This document shows, one piece after another, positions 1 to 10,500 of a stretch of 64,000 nt of DNA. Below the pieces are notes generated by a model, which had not been told where the DNA came from, made no database searches, and saw only the letters and a list, made by a program, of their open reading frames with translations. Every line of letters begins with the position of its first letter. Position 1 is the first letter of the stretch. The DNA comes from Limnoperna fortunei (Eukaryota > Mollusca > Bivalvia > Mytilida > Modiolidae). The translations under genes were made by a program, and so were the position numbers. The stretch lies in contig OX104113.1 of assembly GCA_944474755.1 (NCBI GenBank), positions 68,407,944 through 68,471,943 on the forward strand, in the 5' to 3' direction.

Positions 1-767
1 TTAAGAAGTTCTAGGTACAGTTCTTAAAACCACTGTCCTTCTACATGAATCTGCTTTGGAAATGAAATCTCTGTGTATAATGGGTTTATATACATAAAAT
101 CTTTAAATCTATATAAACTCTGGGTTTTTTTGTTCTAAAAATCATCTTAGTCAAGACAGGCTTATTTCCTTGAATAATTTTATTCAGTTAATCTCTGAAA
201 TAGACACAGTAGATGGATTAATGTATTGAATTATCCAGTAATAGAAAAAGTTCTTGTGGATCAAACAGTGTCTTCTATTTTGATCACATGGTCAAATAAA
301 AAATGTTTTTCAATTTTAAATAGTATTTAGTAGTAAACAAATATTGGTTTTTCGGATGGAAATGTTTAAATTGAGATAAACAAAAGGTACTCCTACATGT
401 ACTGGTATATGTACCACCTCAGGTAAAGGTGTAGGCTAAATTTACCTTTAAATCTTTGAGAAAATAAAACACTGAAATTAAAACTTACCGATAGAACTCA
501 TTAAAATTTTTTACTTCAGAGAACACAGTTATTTTCTTATGACCTTCATTTCAATAGCCTTTATTTAAAAGTTTATGAAATTTTTATGGAAATTCCATGC
601 AATCGTTAGCAATTCTTTGTTACTGATGTTTGTGAGTTTTGATGCATGTATCAGGATTTTCCCAACCACTAAACCACCCAACCAAAATGTACCAGTTCAT
701 GTACCTATTGAGAGAATTTTCTGATAGAATTTTACATTATGATTCACCAGTCTGAGAAATCATCTCA
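1..767. other. Gene-free AT-rich flank
   Basis: No open frame of useful length, no splice-bounded coding stretch and no clear repeat structure was seen. The missing 5' exons of the CFAP97 gene were looked for here and between 2170 and 7460 without success, so they may lie upstream of the window. Confidence 0.5.
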
Positions 768-2165
768 ATTTTTGTCTCGCCTGCGACGAAAGTCGCTGGA
801 GGCAAGACATATGTATGGGAATCCGGCGGCGGCGTAAACACTTGACATCTTGCTTCATATATTTGTAAGCCCAAGCCCTAGGTCCATCAAATTTGGTACA
901 GAGGTAGCTTATGATGAGTACTTGCCAGTCAGTCACCTGTCACATGACCTTGACCTCAATTTCACGGTCCAGCGACTACGTTAAAGTTTTTAGGTTACGG
1001 AAGTTCCTCTGTAACTACGCATAGTAGGATGACAATATTTGGTGTATAGGTTGCTGATGACTAGTACATGACTGTCTGGTAGGTGTCACCTGACCTTGAC
1101 CTCAATTTCATGGTCCAGCGACTACGTTAAAGTTTTTGGGTTACAACAGTTCTTCTGTTACCACGCATGGTTGGATGACAGTATTTGGTATATAGGTTGC
1201 TGATGACTAGTACATGACTGTCTGGTAGGTGTCACCTGACCTTGACCTCAATTTCACGGTCCAGTGACTGCGTTAAAGTTTTAGGGTTACGGCAGTTCCT
1301 CTGTTACCACGCATGGTAGGATGACAATATTTGGTATATAGGTAGCTGATGACTAGTACATGACTGTCTGGAAGGTGTCACCTGACCTTGACCTCAATTA
1401 TAGGTCCAGCGACTACGTTAAAGTTTTTGGGTTACGACAGTTCCTCTGTAACCACGCATGGTAGGATGACAATATTTGGTATATAAGTTGCTGATGACTA
1501 GTACATGACTGTCTGGTAGGTGTCACCTGACCTTAACCTCAATTTCATGGTCCAGCGACTACGTTAAAGTTTTTTTGTTACTGCAGTTTCTTTGTAACTA
1601 TGCATGGTAGGATGACAATATTGGTATATAGGTAGCTGATGAATAGTACATGACTGTCTGGTAGGTGTCACCTGACCTTGACCTCAATTTCACGGTCCAG
1701 CGACTACATTCAAGTTTTTGGGTTATGACAGTTCCTCTGTAACCACGCATGGTAGGATAACAATATTTGGTATATAAGTTGCTGATGACTAGTACATGAC
1801 TGTCTGGTAGGTGTCACCTGACCTTAACCTCAATTTCAGGGTCCAGCGACTACGTTAAAGTTTTTGGGTTACTGCTGTTCCCCTGTAACCAAGCATGGTA
1901 GGATGACAATATTTGGTATATAGGTTGCTGATGAATAGTACATGACTGTCTGGTAGGTGTCACCTGACCTTGACCTCAATTTCACGGTCCAGCGACTACG
2001 TTAAAGTTTTTGTATTAGGACAGTTCCTCTGTAACTATGCATGGTATGGTGACAATATTTGGTATACAGGCTGCTGCTAATATTTAATGCTATTTATGTA
2101 ATGCTTATGACGAAATTTATTTTCGTTACTGATGCGGAATGCAGGCGAGACGTTTTTCTGTGTCC
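768..2165 (+). mobile_element. Helitron/pearl-like element with eight ~146-bp tandem units
   Basis: The block opens with TCTCGCCTGC and closes with its reverse complement GCAGGCGAGA. A perfect GCGAC-GAAA-GTCGC hairpin sits just inside the left end, and an ACGAAA...TTTCGT hairpin just inside the right end. Between them are eight copies of a 145-146 bp unit; the landmark GGTCCAGCGACTACG recurs at about 966, 1112, 1258, 1403, 1549, 1694, 1840 and 1986. Short structured ends around a central tandem array are typical of non-autonomous bivalve elements of the pearl/Helentron-associated kind. No transposase is present. Class assignment is inference; the repeat structure is directly visible. Confidence 0.7.
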
Positions 2166-2425
2166 ACACTTGTTTTATTTTGAGATTTAGCCAATATATT
2201 GTCTACCTTAATTTTGATTAATACACAACAAATGCTAATAGAACATCCTTAATTTTTCACTTAATTTAAATTAAAAATGACAAAAGTTTATTTATAGAAC
2301 TTACAATTGAAACTAGAACAAGCTGCAAATATACATATGTAAAAACTTAAAGACATGTAAAAATGGAAAAAATTATAAGTTTTATCAGAGACATGACATT
2401 TATTTGTACCAAATAATATTATACA

Positions 2426-2543
2426 AATACAGCCTTTCTCTTAGTCAATACAAGTTTATATCGACTGAGGGATGTATATCGACTGAGGACGACCTCGAGG
2501 TCGATATAAATAACCTGTATTGACTAAGAGAAAGGCTGTATTT
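2426..2543. mobile_element. 118-bp foldback MITE
   Basis: The left end (AATACAGCCTTTCTCTTAGT onward) is the near-exact reverse complement of the right end (ACTAAGAGAAAGGCTGTATT). The arms continue inward with ATATCGAC facing GTCGATAT, so almost the whole segment folds into one hairpin. It carries no coding capacity. Confidence 0.8.
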
Positions 2544-2546
2544 TTT

Positions 2547-2866
2547 ATATTATTAATTGAAAATTTTGCTGTATTTTAATTTGTCACATAAAAAATATAA
2601 AAATATAAAGTCTATCTCATCCTTATTTAAGGATGCAAACCTTTTGTGCTCAACACTGTCCATTGTTGTTGTGTTCCAGAAGACGATTGACAGCCGGCTG
2701 ATTGCAAAACGTCACACGATTTTTGTAATCTTTTGTTCTATTTTTAGTAATCATGCAATCCGCAAAAGTCAATCGGCAATGAATCAGTCAATCCGCCAAA
2801 TACAAAATAGCACGTGGTAAACTTTGGACAAATTAAAATACAGCAAAATTATCAATTAATAATATT
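2547..2866. mobile_element. 320-bp MITE with ~40-bp terminal inverted repeats
   Basis: The left arm (2547-2585) and right arm (2827-2866) are reverse complements with about one mismatch; both contain TTTTGCTGTATTTTAATTTG or its complement. An 87-codon open frame inside is accidental. The element lies 3 bp from the preceding foldback, so the two may form a composite insertion. Confidence 0.75.
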
Positions 2867-3022
2867 AACAAAATACCAGTATTTTTTCAATTATCAGTAG
2901 AAATTGAATTTCCAGACATGTATATTGACAAACAATGAATTTGATGAATAACATAAACAAAAATTGAATGTACATGTAGATGATAAAGGAATTTATCACA
3001 CATACATGTACCACTGTAAATG

Positions 3023-3536
3023 ATTGATTGATTGATTAATGGTGTTTAACACCCGAGCAGCAATATTTCAGCTATATTCAGGCGATGAACATGAAATGGA
3101 TGATAATATGAACATGAAATGATGATGAATGAAAATGGGATGGGACACAAGGAAAAATAGGGGTAACGGATTTTAGATTGCCACTGGCAAATGGGAGGAT
3201 GGATAGGGTCGGGCAATTTAGCCTCCTGTAGCGGGATCGAAATCCCTACTCATAGCGAATACTACAGCAGCGTTCTTTAACGTGCGAGGAATGTGGCATT
3301 TTTCCCAACACGGTGCACTAATATGGTTTGCGGTCAGGTTTTCCGTATTATGGCCTGACAACCCCAGCTTGCCAGGGGTACCCCATTCAACCACCTGGGG
3401 CACACATCCCAGTCGGTCTTTAGGCAAACTGACCTGACACGCCGGTCAGGGTACTGGGCGCTATTTAGTCGCCTTTTACGACAAGCTAGCGCGACTGCGG
3501 TCTATTCTTTTAGCCACCCGGATCCCGCACGGGGTT
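3023..3536 (-). mobile_element. Full-length minus-strand SINE-like retroelement with 12-bp TSD
   Basis: The exact 12-bp direct repeat CCACTGTAAATG flanks the element at 3011-3022 and 3537-3548. Read on the minus strand, it ends with an ATATAGCTGAAATATTGCTG-like block, then GTTAAACACC and a simple CAAT repeat. The same 3' tail is found on the tRNA-headed SINEs elsewhere in the window, suggesting a shared partner LINE. The head, starting near AACCCCGTGCGGGATCCG on the minus strand, is not the GTGGCCGAGTGG tRNA head of the other copies and I do not recognise it. The 69-codon frame at 3218-3427 is a shadow of this repeat. Confidence 0.75.
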
Positions 3537-3548
3537 CCACTGTAAATG

Positions 3549-5504
3549 GGTTATTTTGGTTGTAGTTTTATTTTGGTTTATTTGGCGCTTTCTATGAAAG
3601 AGTCAAAATTAAACACACCAAAACAAGTAAGCACCAACATTTTACACGTCAAAATAGCAGATCGATTAGACAATATAATAAAGTCTTTGGCTTAAAATAC
3701 TGGTAATAAACAAATCTGTGTAATTGTACTAGTACATGAATTACAGGTATACATTTGTATGCATATTTCCTTATTTTCTTAAAAAATTGTTAAGAAAACA
3801 TAATGTATGAATGAGGGCATCTGTCGAAGGTGCCAAAATTTAACACATCATTTGGATGAAACACCAAAACTAAACACAACAAAATAAAACACACAGCTTT
3901 TGAGAGAAAAACGCAAAAATATCCCAACAACAAAATGACCCAATTTTCCTTAAATATTTCTCAGCAAAGAATATTTTTATACTTAGCTTTTGACATTAAT
4001 TTTATGGTTTTATTTCCACTGTAAGCTTAAATTTTGAAGTCCTAATTTGCACCTTGTAGACTTGACATATATCCCATTGACTATGTGTTATTAGAGAGCT
4101 TTGCTTTCATCATTCCCTATAATATCCCATGTGTACAAAGGGTCTCTTTATACACATGTGGTAGTATTGTAAATGTTAATAGGTTCGTTATTCATAGCAC
4201 ACACAAAATCATGCAAACTTTTGGTAAGGTTTAGCACCTTTGCTACATAATTCACATTACGACAAGGGAGAGAACTGCTTGGAACTATATCTTTTTTCAT
4301 GTGGTTTGTATGCATAACCATGACTATCATAGAAAAAACATTGTAGTAGCTAACCAGTGGTCAAAAGCAACGAAAACATAAATTTCGTTTCACATATAAA
4401 ATCATAAGTAATTGTTTAAAATCTAAAAATATCTTTTCATGCATGTAACTTTTTCTTATTTATGTGAATTATTTTACAGTGTACTAGTTTAAAACCAGTC
4501 ATTTCATTCTGGATATACATGTACCATCATTGATAATTCTATACATATTTATGGTTTAAAATTCATTTTTTATTCTTCTAAGGTATCACATGGTGTTTAA
4601 TAAATAATATTTAAAGTTCTTCTTAAAAGTTCTTAAATGTTACAGGTAATTTACTTCTAAGATGAAATTAAACATTTAAATGGAAGATCATCTTTAGGGC
4701 TTCAAGTTTCAGTGTGACTGTATAACAAATGATTCACAGACATTGATTTGTGAATCGATTGAACATTTTGAATTACTGTTTCCTTTCCACTCGAGCTGTA
4801 ATTTCATTTTGAAATTCTCATTGAGGTGTTATGTAGACATGTATGGGTAAACCCTAAACAACGATAATCTATTCGGTGTTATGACGAAAAATAAATTTTG
4901 ACAGGATTGATATTGAGCCTCTAAAAGACATTATTTTTAATTAGTTTTTTTGGTAAATGAAGAATAATCTATAGTCAGCAAGTTTTCATATCTATTTTTT
5001 ATATGTTTTCCTATTTTATTTGCAACAGTTACATTATTTAAACTTTACCTGAAACAGATTTGACAAAATTTTATTGTAAACTGAATTTTTTGGCTAACCT
5101 GACTAAGTATTTATTGATAGGTTGCACAAAGTGTAAAACCGGGTTATAGTATTGTGAAGGCGGGTGGGCGGGCAAGGAAAATAGAGTATCTATGTTGTGT
5201 AATCAACTCCTCCTAAAGTTTTCAACCCAGATCTCTGAAACTTAAGAGAAGGATTGCACATGTATTGAAGTTGTGCACCTGCAATTATGGAATTTTTTCG
5301 AGGACTTTTTTCCTAATTTTCCAGACTAGGAACTGTCATTTTGTCAGAACATTTGCAGATGATGGTACCTATTTTATGTTATTAACTCTTCCTAAAAATT
5401 TTTTACACAGACCCAAACCTTTTTCAACTAATTGTAAACCATTCCCTATTTATTAATGCACTTACTTTGCATCCCAGCTATTTCAGACTTTTGAGATTTT
5501 TAGT
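3549..5504. other. Gene-free intergenic stretch
   Basis: Low-complexity AT-rich DNA with scattered short open frames (for example 4148-4330 and 5265-5456). None has splice context or family resemblance. No strong repeat was recognised apart from a possible degraded repeat near 5150-5250. Confidence 0.4.
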
Positions 5505-5939
5505 TATACCCCAGCTGGACGAGACTTTGGGGTATGTGATCCTCAAGTCCGTCAGCTCATCTGTCCAAATTTTTTTCCCGATGATAATTAAAAAAAACTT
5601 ATATACGATTTTAATGAAACTATGGGATGTTTTTGCATATCAGGTGGGTAAGAAGCCTATTGATGCTGGAGGAATTCTGTCAAGGTCACAGTTGACAACA
5701 AACATTTCAAATTTTTACAAAAAAGGACATTGCCATGCAATAGTTGTACATTGGTTTCAACAAAACTTTATGATATTATTACATATCAGGTGTATAAGAA
5801 GCCTATTGATGCTGGAGGAATTCTATGAAAGGTCAAGGTCACCAGTCAAAAAAAACCATTAGAAATTTTAAAAAAAAAGTTCAGCAAAATTTAAAGGGGG
5901 TATCAGCAAAATTTAAGGAGGGTATCAGTGATCACTAGA
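5505..5939 (+). mobile_element. Helitron-like element, TATACCCC family
   Basis: The 5' end forms a foldback (TATACCCC with GGGGTAT about 20 bases on), and the 3' end reads GGGTATC then the palindrome GTGATCAC and CTAG. About one and a half internal units share the phrase GAAGCCTATTGATGCTGGAG. The same end structure occurs in the copies at 11744, 36105 and 56061. The 131-codon frame at 5467-5862 runs through the repeat and is not a gene. Confidence 0.65.
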
Positions 5940-6526
5940 TCAAATACATAGACTAGTCATATTTTGTGAAAATAACAATTTTAAATATAACATACAACAA
6001 TAAGTTAAGCCATATTGATTTTATTTACATACAAATCTACCTAGAAGCTACCAGAACTGAAGATTTGTTAAAGCTTCTCATATTGAAATTAGATGTCTCC
6101 AAAGATACACAAGAACAATTCAGGGTTTTATATTGATTTTTCTCTTTCTTTTGTTTCTTGTTTAACTGTTTTGAGGATATTTTTACTGCCATAGGAAGGA
6201 TTACTTAAACACAAATTCTGCTAGATTTAACAGAAAAATGATCTGTTAACATTATTTCACCAGCATAAATTGTAGCTGCATTTAGATAGAAACATTAAAG
6301 TGAAGGCTAATTTTATTTGTTTGACTGTGTTATTAAATGACTGCTACGATTGTTTGGATTGTTTGCCATATGAACATTCATTTGTTTGACAATGTTTTAA
6401 GTGACTGCCATTTTGTTGACATTTGTTCATTTTTATTTATCTTAATGTAAAGAGCACAATGCATGTACTGGTAAATGTGTATTTTCATAAAAGCTGTTAT
6501 AGATCTGCCTACTGTTTATTTTTTTT

Positions 6527-6788
6527 GCCTCAGTGGCCGAGTGGTTAGGGTTGTTAGTTGTCCACTAATGATCAGATGGCTGTCAACACTGAGGTAACTA
6601 ATTTGAGTCTCACTGCAGGCAGGGTGTGCTTAGCTTCAATTTTAATTGTCAAGATTTGCCAGTTTTTCTACTGCAGGTCGGGGTTTTCTCCAGATACTCT
6701 GGCTTCCTCCCCTAATAAAAACTGGATGCCACAATATATAGCTGAACCATTGCTGAAACTGTTAAATTGTTAAAAACTAATCAAAACA
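6527..6788 (+). mobile_element. tRNA-headed SINE (V-SINE/RUDI-like)
   Basis: The head CAGTGGCCGAGTGGTTAGGG is a tRNA-Leu/Ser-like box A, and TTTGAGTCTCACT fits a degraded box B. A central block (GTCGGGGTTTTCTCC, GGCTTCCTCCCC, AATAAAAACTGGATG) leads to an ATATAGCTGAA...TTGCTGAAA tail. It is a retroposon and not a functional tRNA gene. The 71-codon frame inside is accidental. Confidence 0.75.
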
Positions 6789-7462
6789 AAATAAAAAAAC
6801 AAACCATTCATTTAGACTTAAATTGTCAGACCACTAGGATTAGGAGATCTAGAAAAGGAGTAAAAAATAACCATAACTATTAATTGACTCTATAAAAGTT
6901 ATTGCCCTTAATGACTTTTTGTTTCTCAATCCTTTTTGTTTTGGTGTTTAACTTTGAAAACATTACTTGATAAAATAAACTGTTAACAGCATAAATGGCC
7001 TACATGACAGTATCTGCAAAAATGTAACCTTGATTAAATTTTCAATCAACTCCTTACAAGAGTTACTTTTTTTTCACACATTTTGGTTTTTTAAAAACTT
7101 ATAGGTAATATATTTGTTGAGAAGGTATAAAGAGGCTGAAACATTTATATCTATAACCTTGGTGTGATGGATTGACTTCTTCTTTCTAAATGTTTTATAT
7201 GACATCTCAATCTTAGGAAGATAGATCAGTCTTCCAGGTGAGCAATTTCAGGCTCCTGGAAGCCTCAGGTTGTCTCCCTTGTGCAGGAATCAAAATCCCT
7301 TAGAACACTTAGATGTACACAAGAGTTTGAAATTTACTGAAATAACTCTTGTCTTGTGCTTTTTGCTAGATCTGTTGTGTACAAGTAATTATTTATTTTG
7401 CACTAGTAATTAAAAACCTGTTTTCTTCATATTCCCATTTAATTTGTGTTTTTGTTTTCCAG

Positions 7463-7543
7463 GTGACAACAATTAAGCCGAAGATAGCTACCAAAGGTCC
7501 TAAGAAATATCCTCATCTGATTCTTAGCTTGAAAAAAATACAG
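7463..7543 (+). CDS. CFAP97-like gene, exon a (first visible)
   Basis: It has 27 codons in phase 0. The acceptor is TTTTTGTTTTCCAG and the donor CAG|GTACAG. It encodes a Lys-rich lead-in followed by the YPHLILSLKKIQ motif that opens the conserved core of CFAP97-family proteins. There is no Met, so at least one upstream exon exists. The donor abuts a 3.1-kb minisatellite whose unit resembles this exon-intron junction. Confidence 0.75.
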
Positions 7544-10500
7544 GTACAGTACTGACACATCCTGTAATAAAGTTGTACAGACAGGTGTATGTAGGTCCCT
7601 GACTGTTCAGGTGTACTGAATTACATCCTGTAATAAAGTTGTACAGACAGGTGTATATAGGTCACTGACTGTTCAGGTGTACTGACTTAACATCCTGTAA
7701 AAAGGTTGTACAGACAGGTGTATGTAGGTTGCTGACTGTTCAGGTGTATTGATACATCCTGTAATGAGGTTGTACAGATACTAGTAGGTGTATGTAGGTC
7801 GCTGACTGTTCAGGTGTTTTGACACATCCTGTAATGAGGTTGTACAGACAGGTGTATGTAGGTCTCTGACTGTTCAGGTGTACTGACTTACACCCTGTAA
7901 TGAAATGTACAGACAGGTGTGTGTAGGTCTCTGACTGTTCAAGTGTACTGACTTACATCCTGTAATGAGCTTGTACAAACAGGTGTATATAGGTCTCTGC
8001 CTGTTTAGGTGTACTGACTTACATTCTGTAATGTGGTTGTACAGACAGGTGTATATGGGTCACTGACTGTTCAGGTATACCAACTTACACCCTGTTATGA
8101 CGTTGTACAGACAGGTGTATGTAGGTCGCTGACTGTTCAGGTGTACCGACTTACACCCTGTAATGAGGTTGTACAGATAGGTGTGTAGGTCACTGACTGT
8201 TCAGGTGTACTGACTTACACTCTGTAATGAGGTTGTACAGACAGGTGTATGTAGGTCCCTGACTGTTCATGTGAATTGACACATCCTGTAATGAGGTTGT
8301 ACAGATAGGCATATGTAGGTCGCTGACTGTTCAGGTGTACCGACTTACACCCTGTTATGAGGTTGTACATACAGGTGTGTGTAGGTCACTGACTGTTCAG
8401 GTGTACTGACTTACACTCTGTAATGAGGTTGTACAGACAGGTGTATGTAGGTCCCTGACTGTTCATGTGAATTGACACATCCTGTTATGAGGTTGTACAG
8501 ATATACATATGTAGGTCACTGACTGTTCAGGTGTACTGACTTACACTCTGTAATGAGGTTGTACAGACATGTGTATGTAGGTCCCTGACTGTTCATGTGA
8601 ATTGACACATCCTGTAATGAGGTTGTACAGATAGGCATATGTAGGTCGCTGACTGTTCAGGTGTACTGACTTACACCCTGTAATGAAGTTGTACAGACAG
8701 GTGTGTGTAGGTCTCTGACTGTTCAAGTGTACTGACTTACATCCTGTAATGAGCTTGTACAAACAGGTGTATATAGGTGTTGCCTGTTCAGGTGTACTGA
8801 CTTACATTCTGTAATGTGGTTGTACAAACAGGTGTATATGGGTCACTGACTGTTCAGGTGTACCGACTTACACCCTGTTATGACGTTGTACAGACAGGTG
8901 TATGTAGGTCCCTGACTGTTCAGGTGTATTGACACGTCCTGTAATGAGGTTGTACAGATAGGCGTATGTAGGTCGCTGACTGTTCAGGTGTACCGACTTG
9001 AGGTTGTACATACAGGTGTGTGTAGGTCACTGACTGTTCAGGTGTACTGACTTACACTCTGTAATGAGGTTGTACAGACAGGTGTATGTAGGTCCCTGAC
9101 TGTTCATGTGAATTGACACACCCTGAAATGAGGTTGTACAGATAGGCGTATGTAGGTCGCTGACTGTTCAGGTGTACCGACTTGAGGTTGTACATACAGG
9201 TGTGTGTAGGTCACTGACTGTTCAGGTGTACTGAATTACATCCTGTAATAAAGTTGTACAGACAGGTGTATGTAGGTCCCTGACTGTTCAGGTGTACTGA
9301 ATTACATCCTGTAATAAAGTTGTACAGACAGGTGTATATAGGTCACTGACTGTTCAGGTGTACTGACTTAACATCCTGTAAAAAGGTTGTACAGACAGGT
9401 GTATGTAGGTTGCTGACTGTTCAGGTGTATTGATACATCCTGTAATGAGGTTGTACAGATACTAGTAGGTGTATGTAGGTCGCTGACTGTTCAGGTGTTT
9501 TGACACATCCTGGAATGAGGTTGTACAGACAGGTGTATGTAGGTCTCTGACTGTTCAGGTGTACTGACTTACACCCTGTAATGAAATGTACAGACAGGTG
9601 TGTGTAGGTCTCTGACTGTTCAAGTGTACTGACTTACATCCTGTAATGAGCTTGTACAAACAGGTGTATATAGGTCTCTGCCTCTTTAGGTGTACTGACT
9701 TACATTCTGTAATGTGGTTGTACAGACAGGTGTATATGGGTCACTGACTGTTCAGGTATACCGACTTACACCCTGTTATGACGTTGTACAGACAGGTGTA
9801 TGTAGGTCGCTGACTGTTCAGGTGTACCGACTTACACCCTGTAATGAGGTTGTACATACAGGTGTATGTAGGTCCCTGACTGTTCATGTGAATTGACACA
9901 TCCTGTAATGAGGTTGTACAGATAGGCATATGTAGGTCGCTGACTGTTCAGGTGTACTGACTTACACCCTGTAATGAAGTTGTACAGACAGGTGTGTGTA
10001 GGTCTCTGACTGTTCAGGTGTACTGACTTACATCCTGTAATGAGCTTGTACAAACAGGTGTATATAGGTGTTGCCTGTTCAGGTGTACTGACTTACATTC
10101 TGTAATGTGGTTGTACAAACAGGTGTATATGGGTCACTGACTGTTCAGGTGTACCGACTTACACCCTGTTATGACGTTGTACAGACAGGTGTATGTAGGT
10201 CCCTGACTGTTCAGGTGTATTGACACATCCTGTAATGAGGTTGTACAGATAGGCGTATGTAGGTCGCTGACTGTTCAGGTGTACTGACTTGAGGTTGTAC
10301 ATACAGGTGTGTGTAGGTCACTGACTGTTCAGGTGTACTGACTTACACTCTGTAATGAGGTTGTACAGACAGGTGTATGTAGGTCCCTGACTGTTCATGT
10401 GAATTGACACACCCTGAAATGAGGTTGTACAGATAGGCGTATGTAGGTCACTGACTGTTCAGGTGTACTGACTTACACTCTGTAATGAGTTTGTACAGAC

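Noticed and set aside
5467..5862. 131-codon open frame
   Set aside because: It lies inside the Helitron-like repeat and its translation repeats the element's internal units; no family resemblance.
6527..6560. tRNA-Leu/Ser-like sequence (also at 17819 and 22416)
   Set aside because: Only the promoter-bearing head is tRNA-like; no complete cloverleaf, and each is followed by a SINE body and tail.
8541..10053. 73-codon minus-strand frames repeated twice
   Set aside because: They are translations of the 66-bp minisatellite, which stays open because its unit length is a multiple of three.
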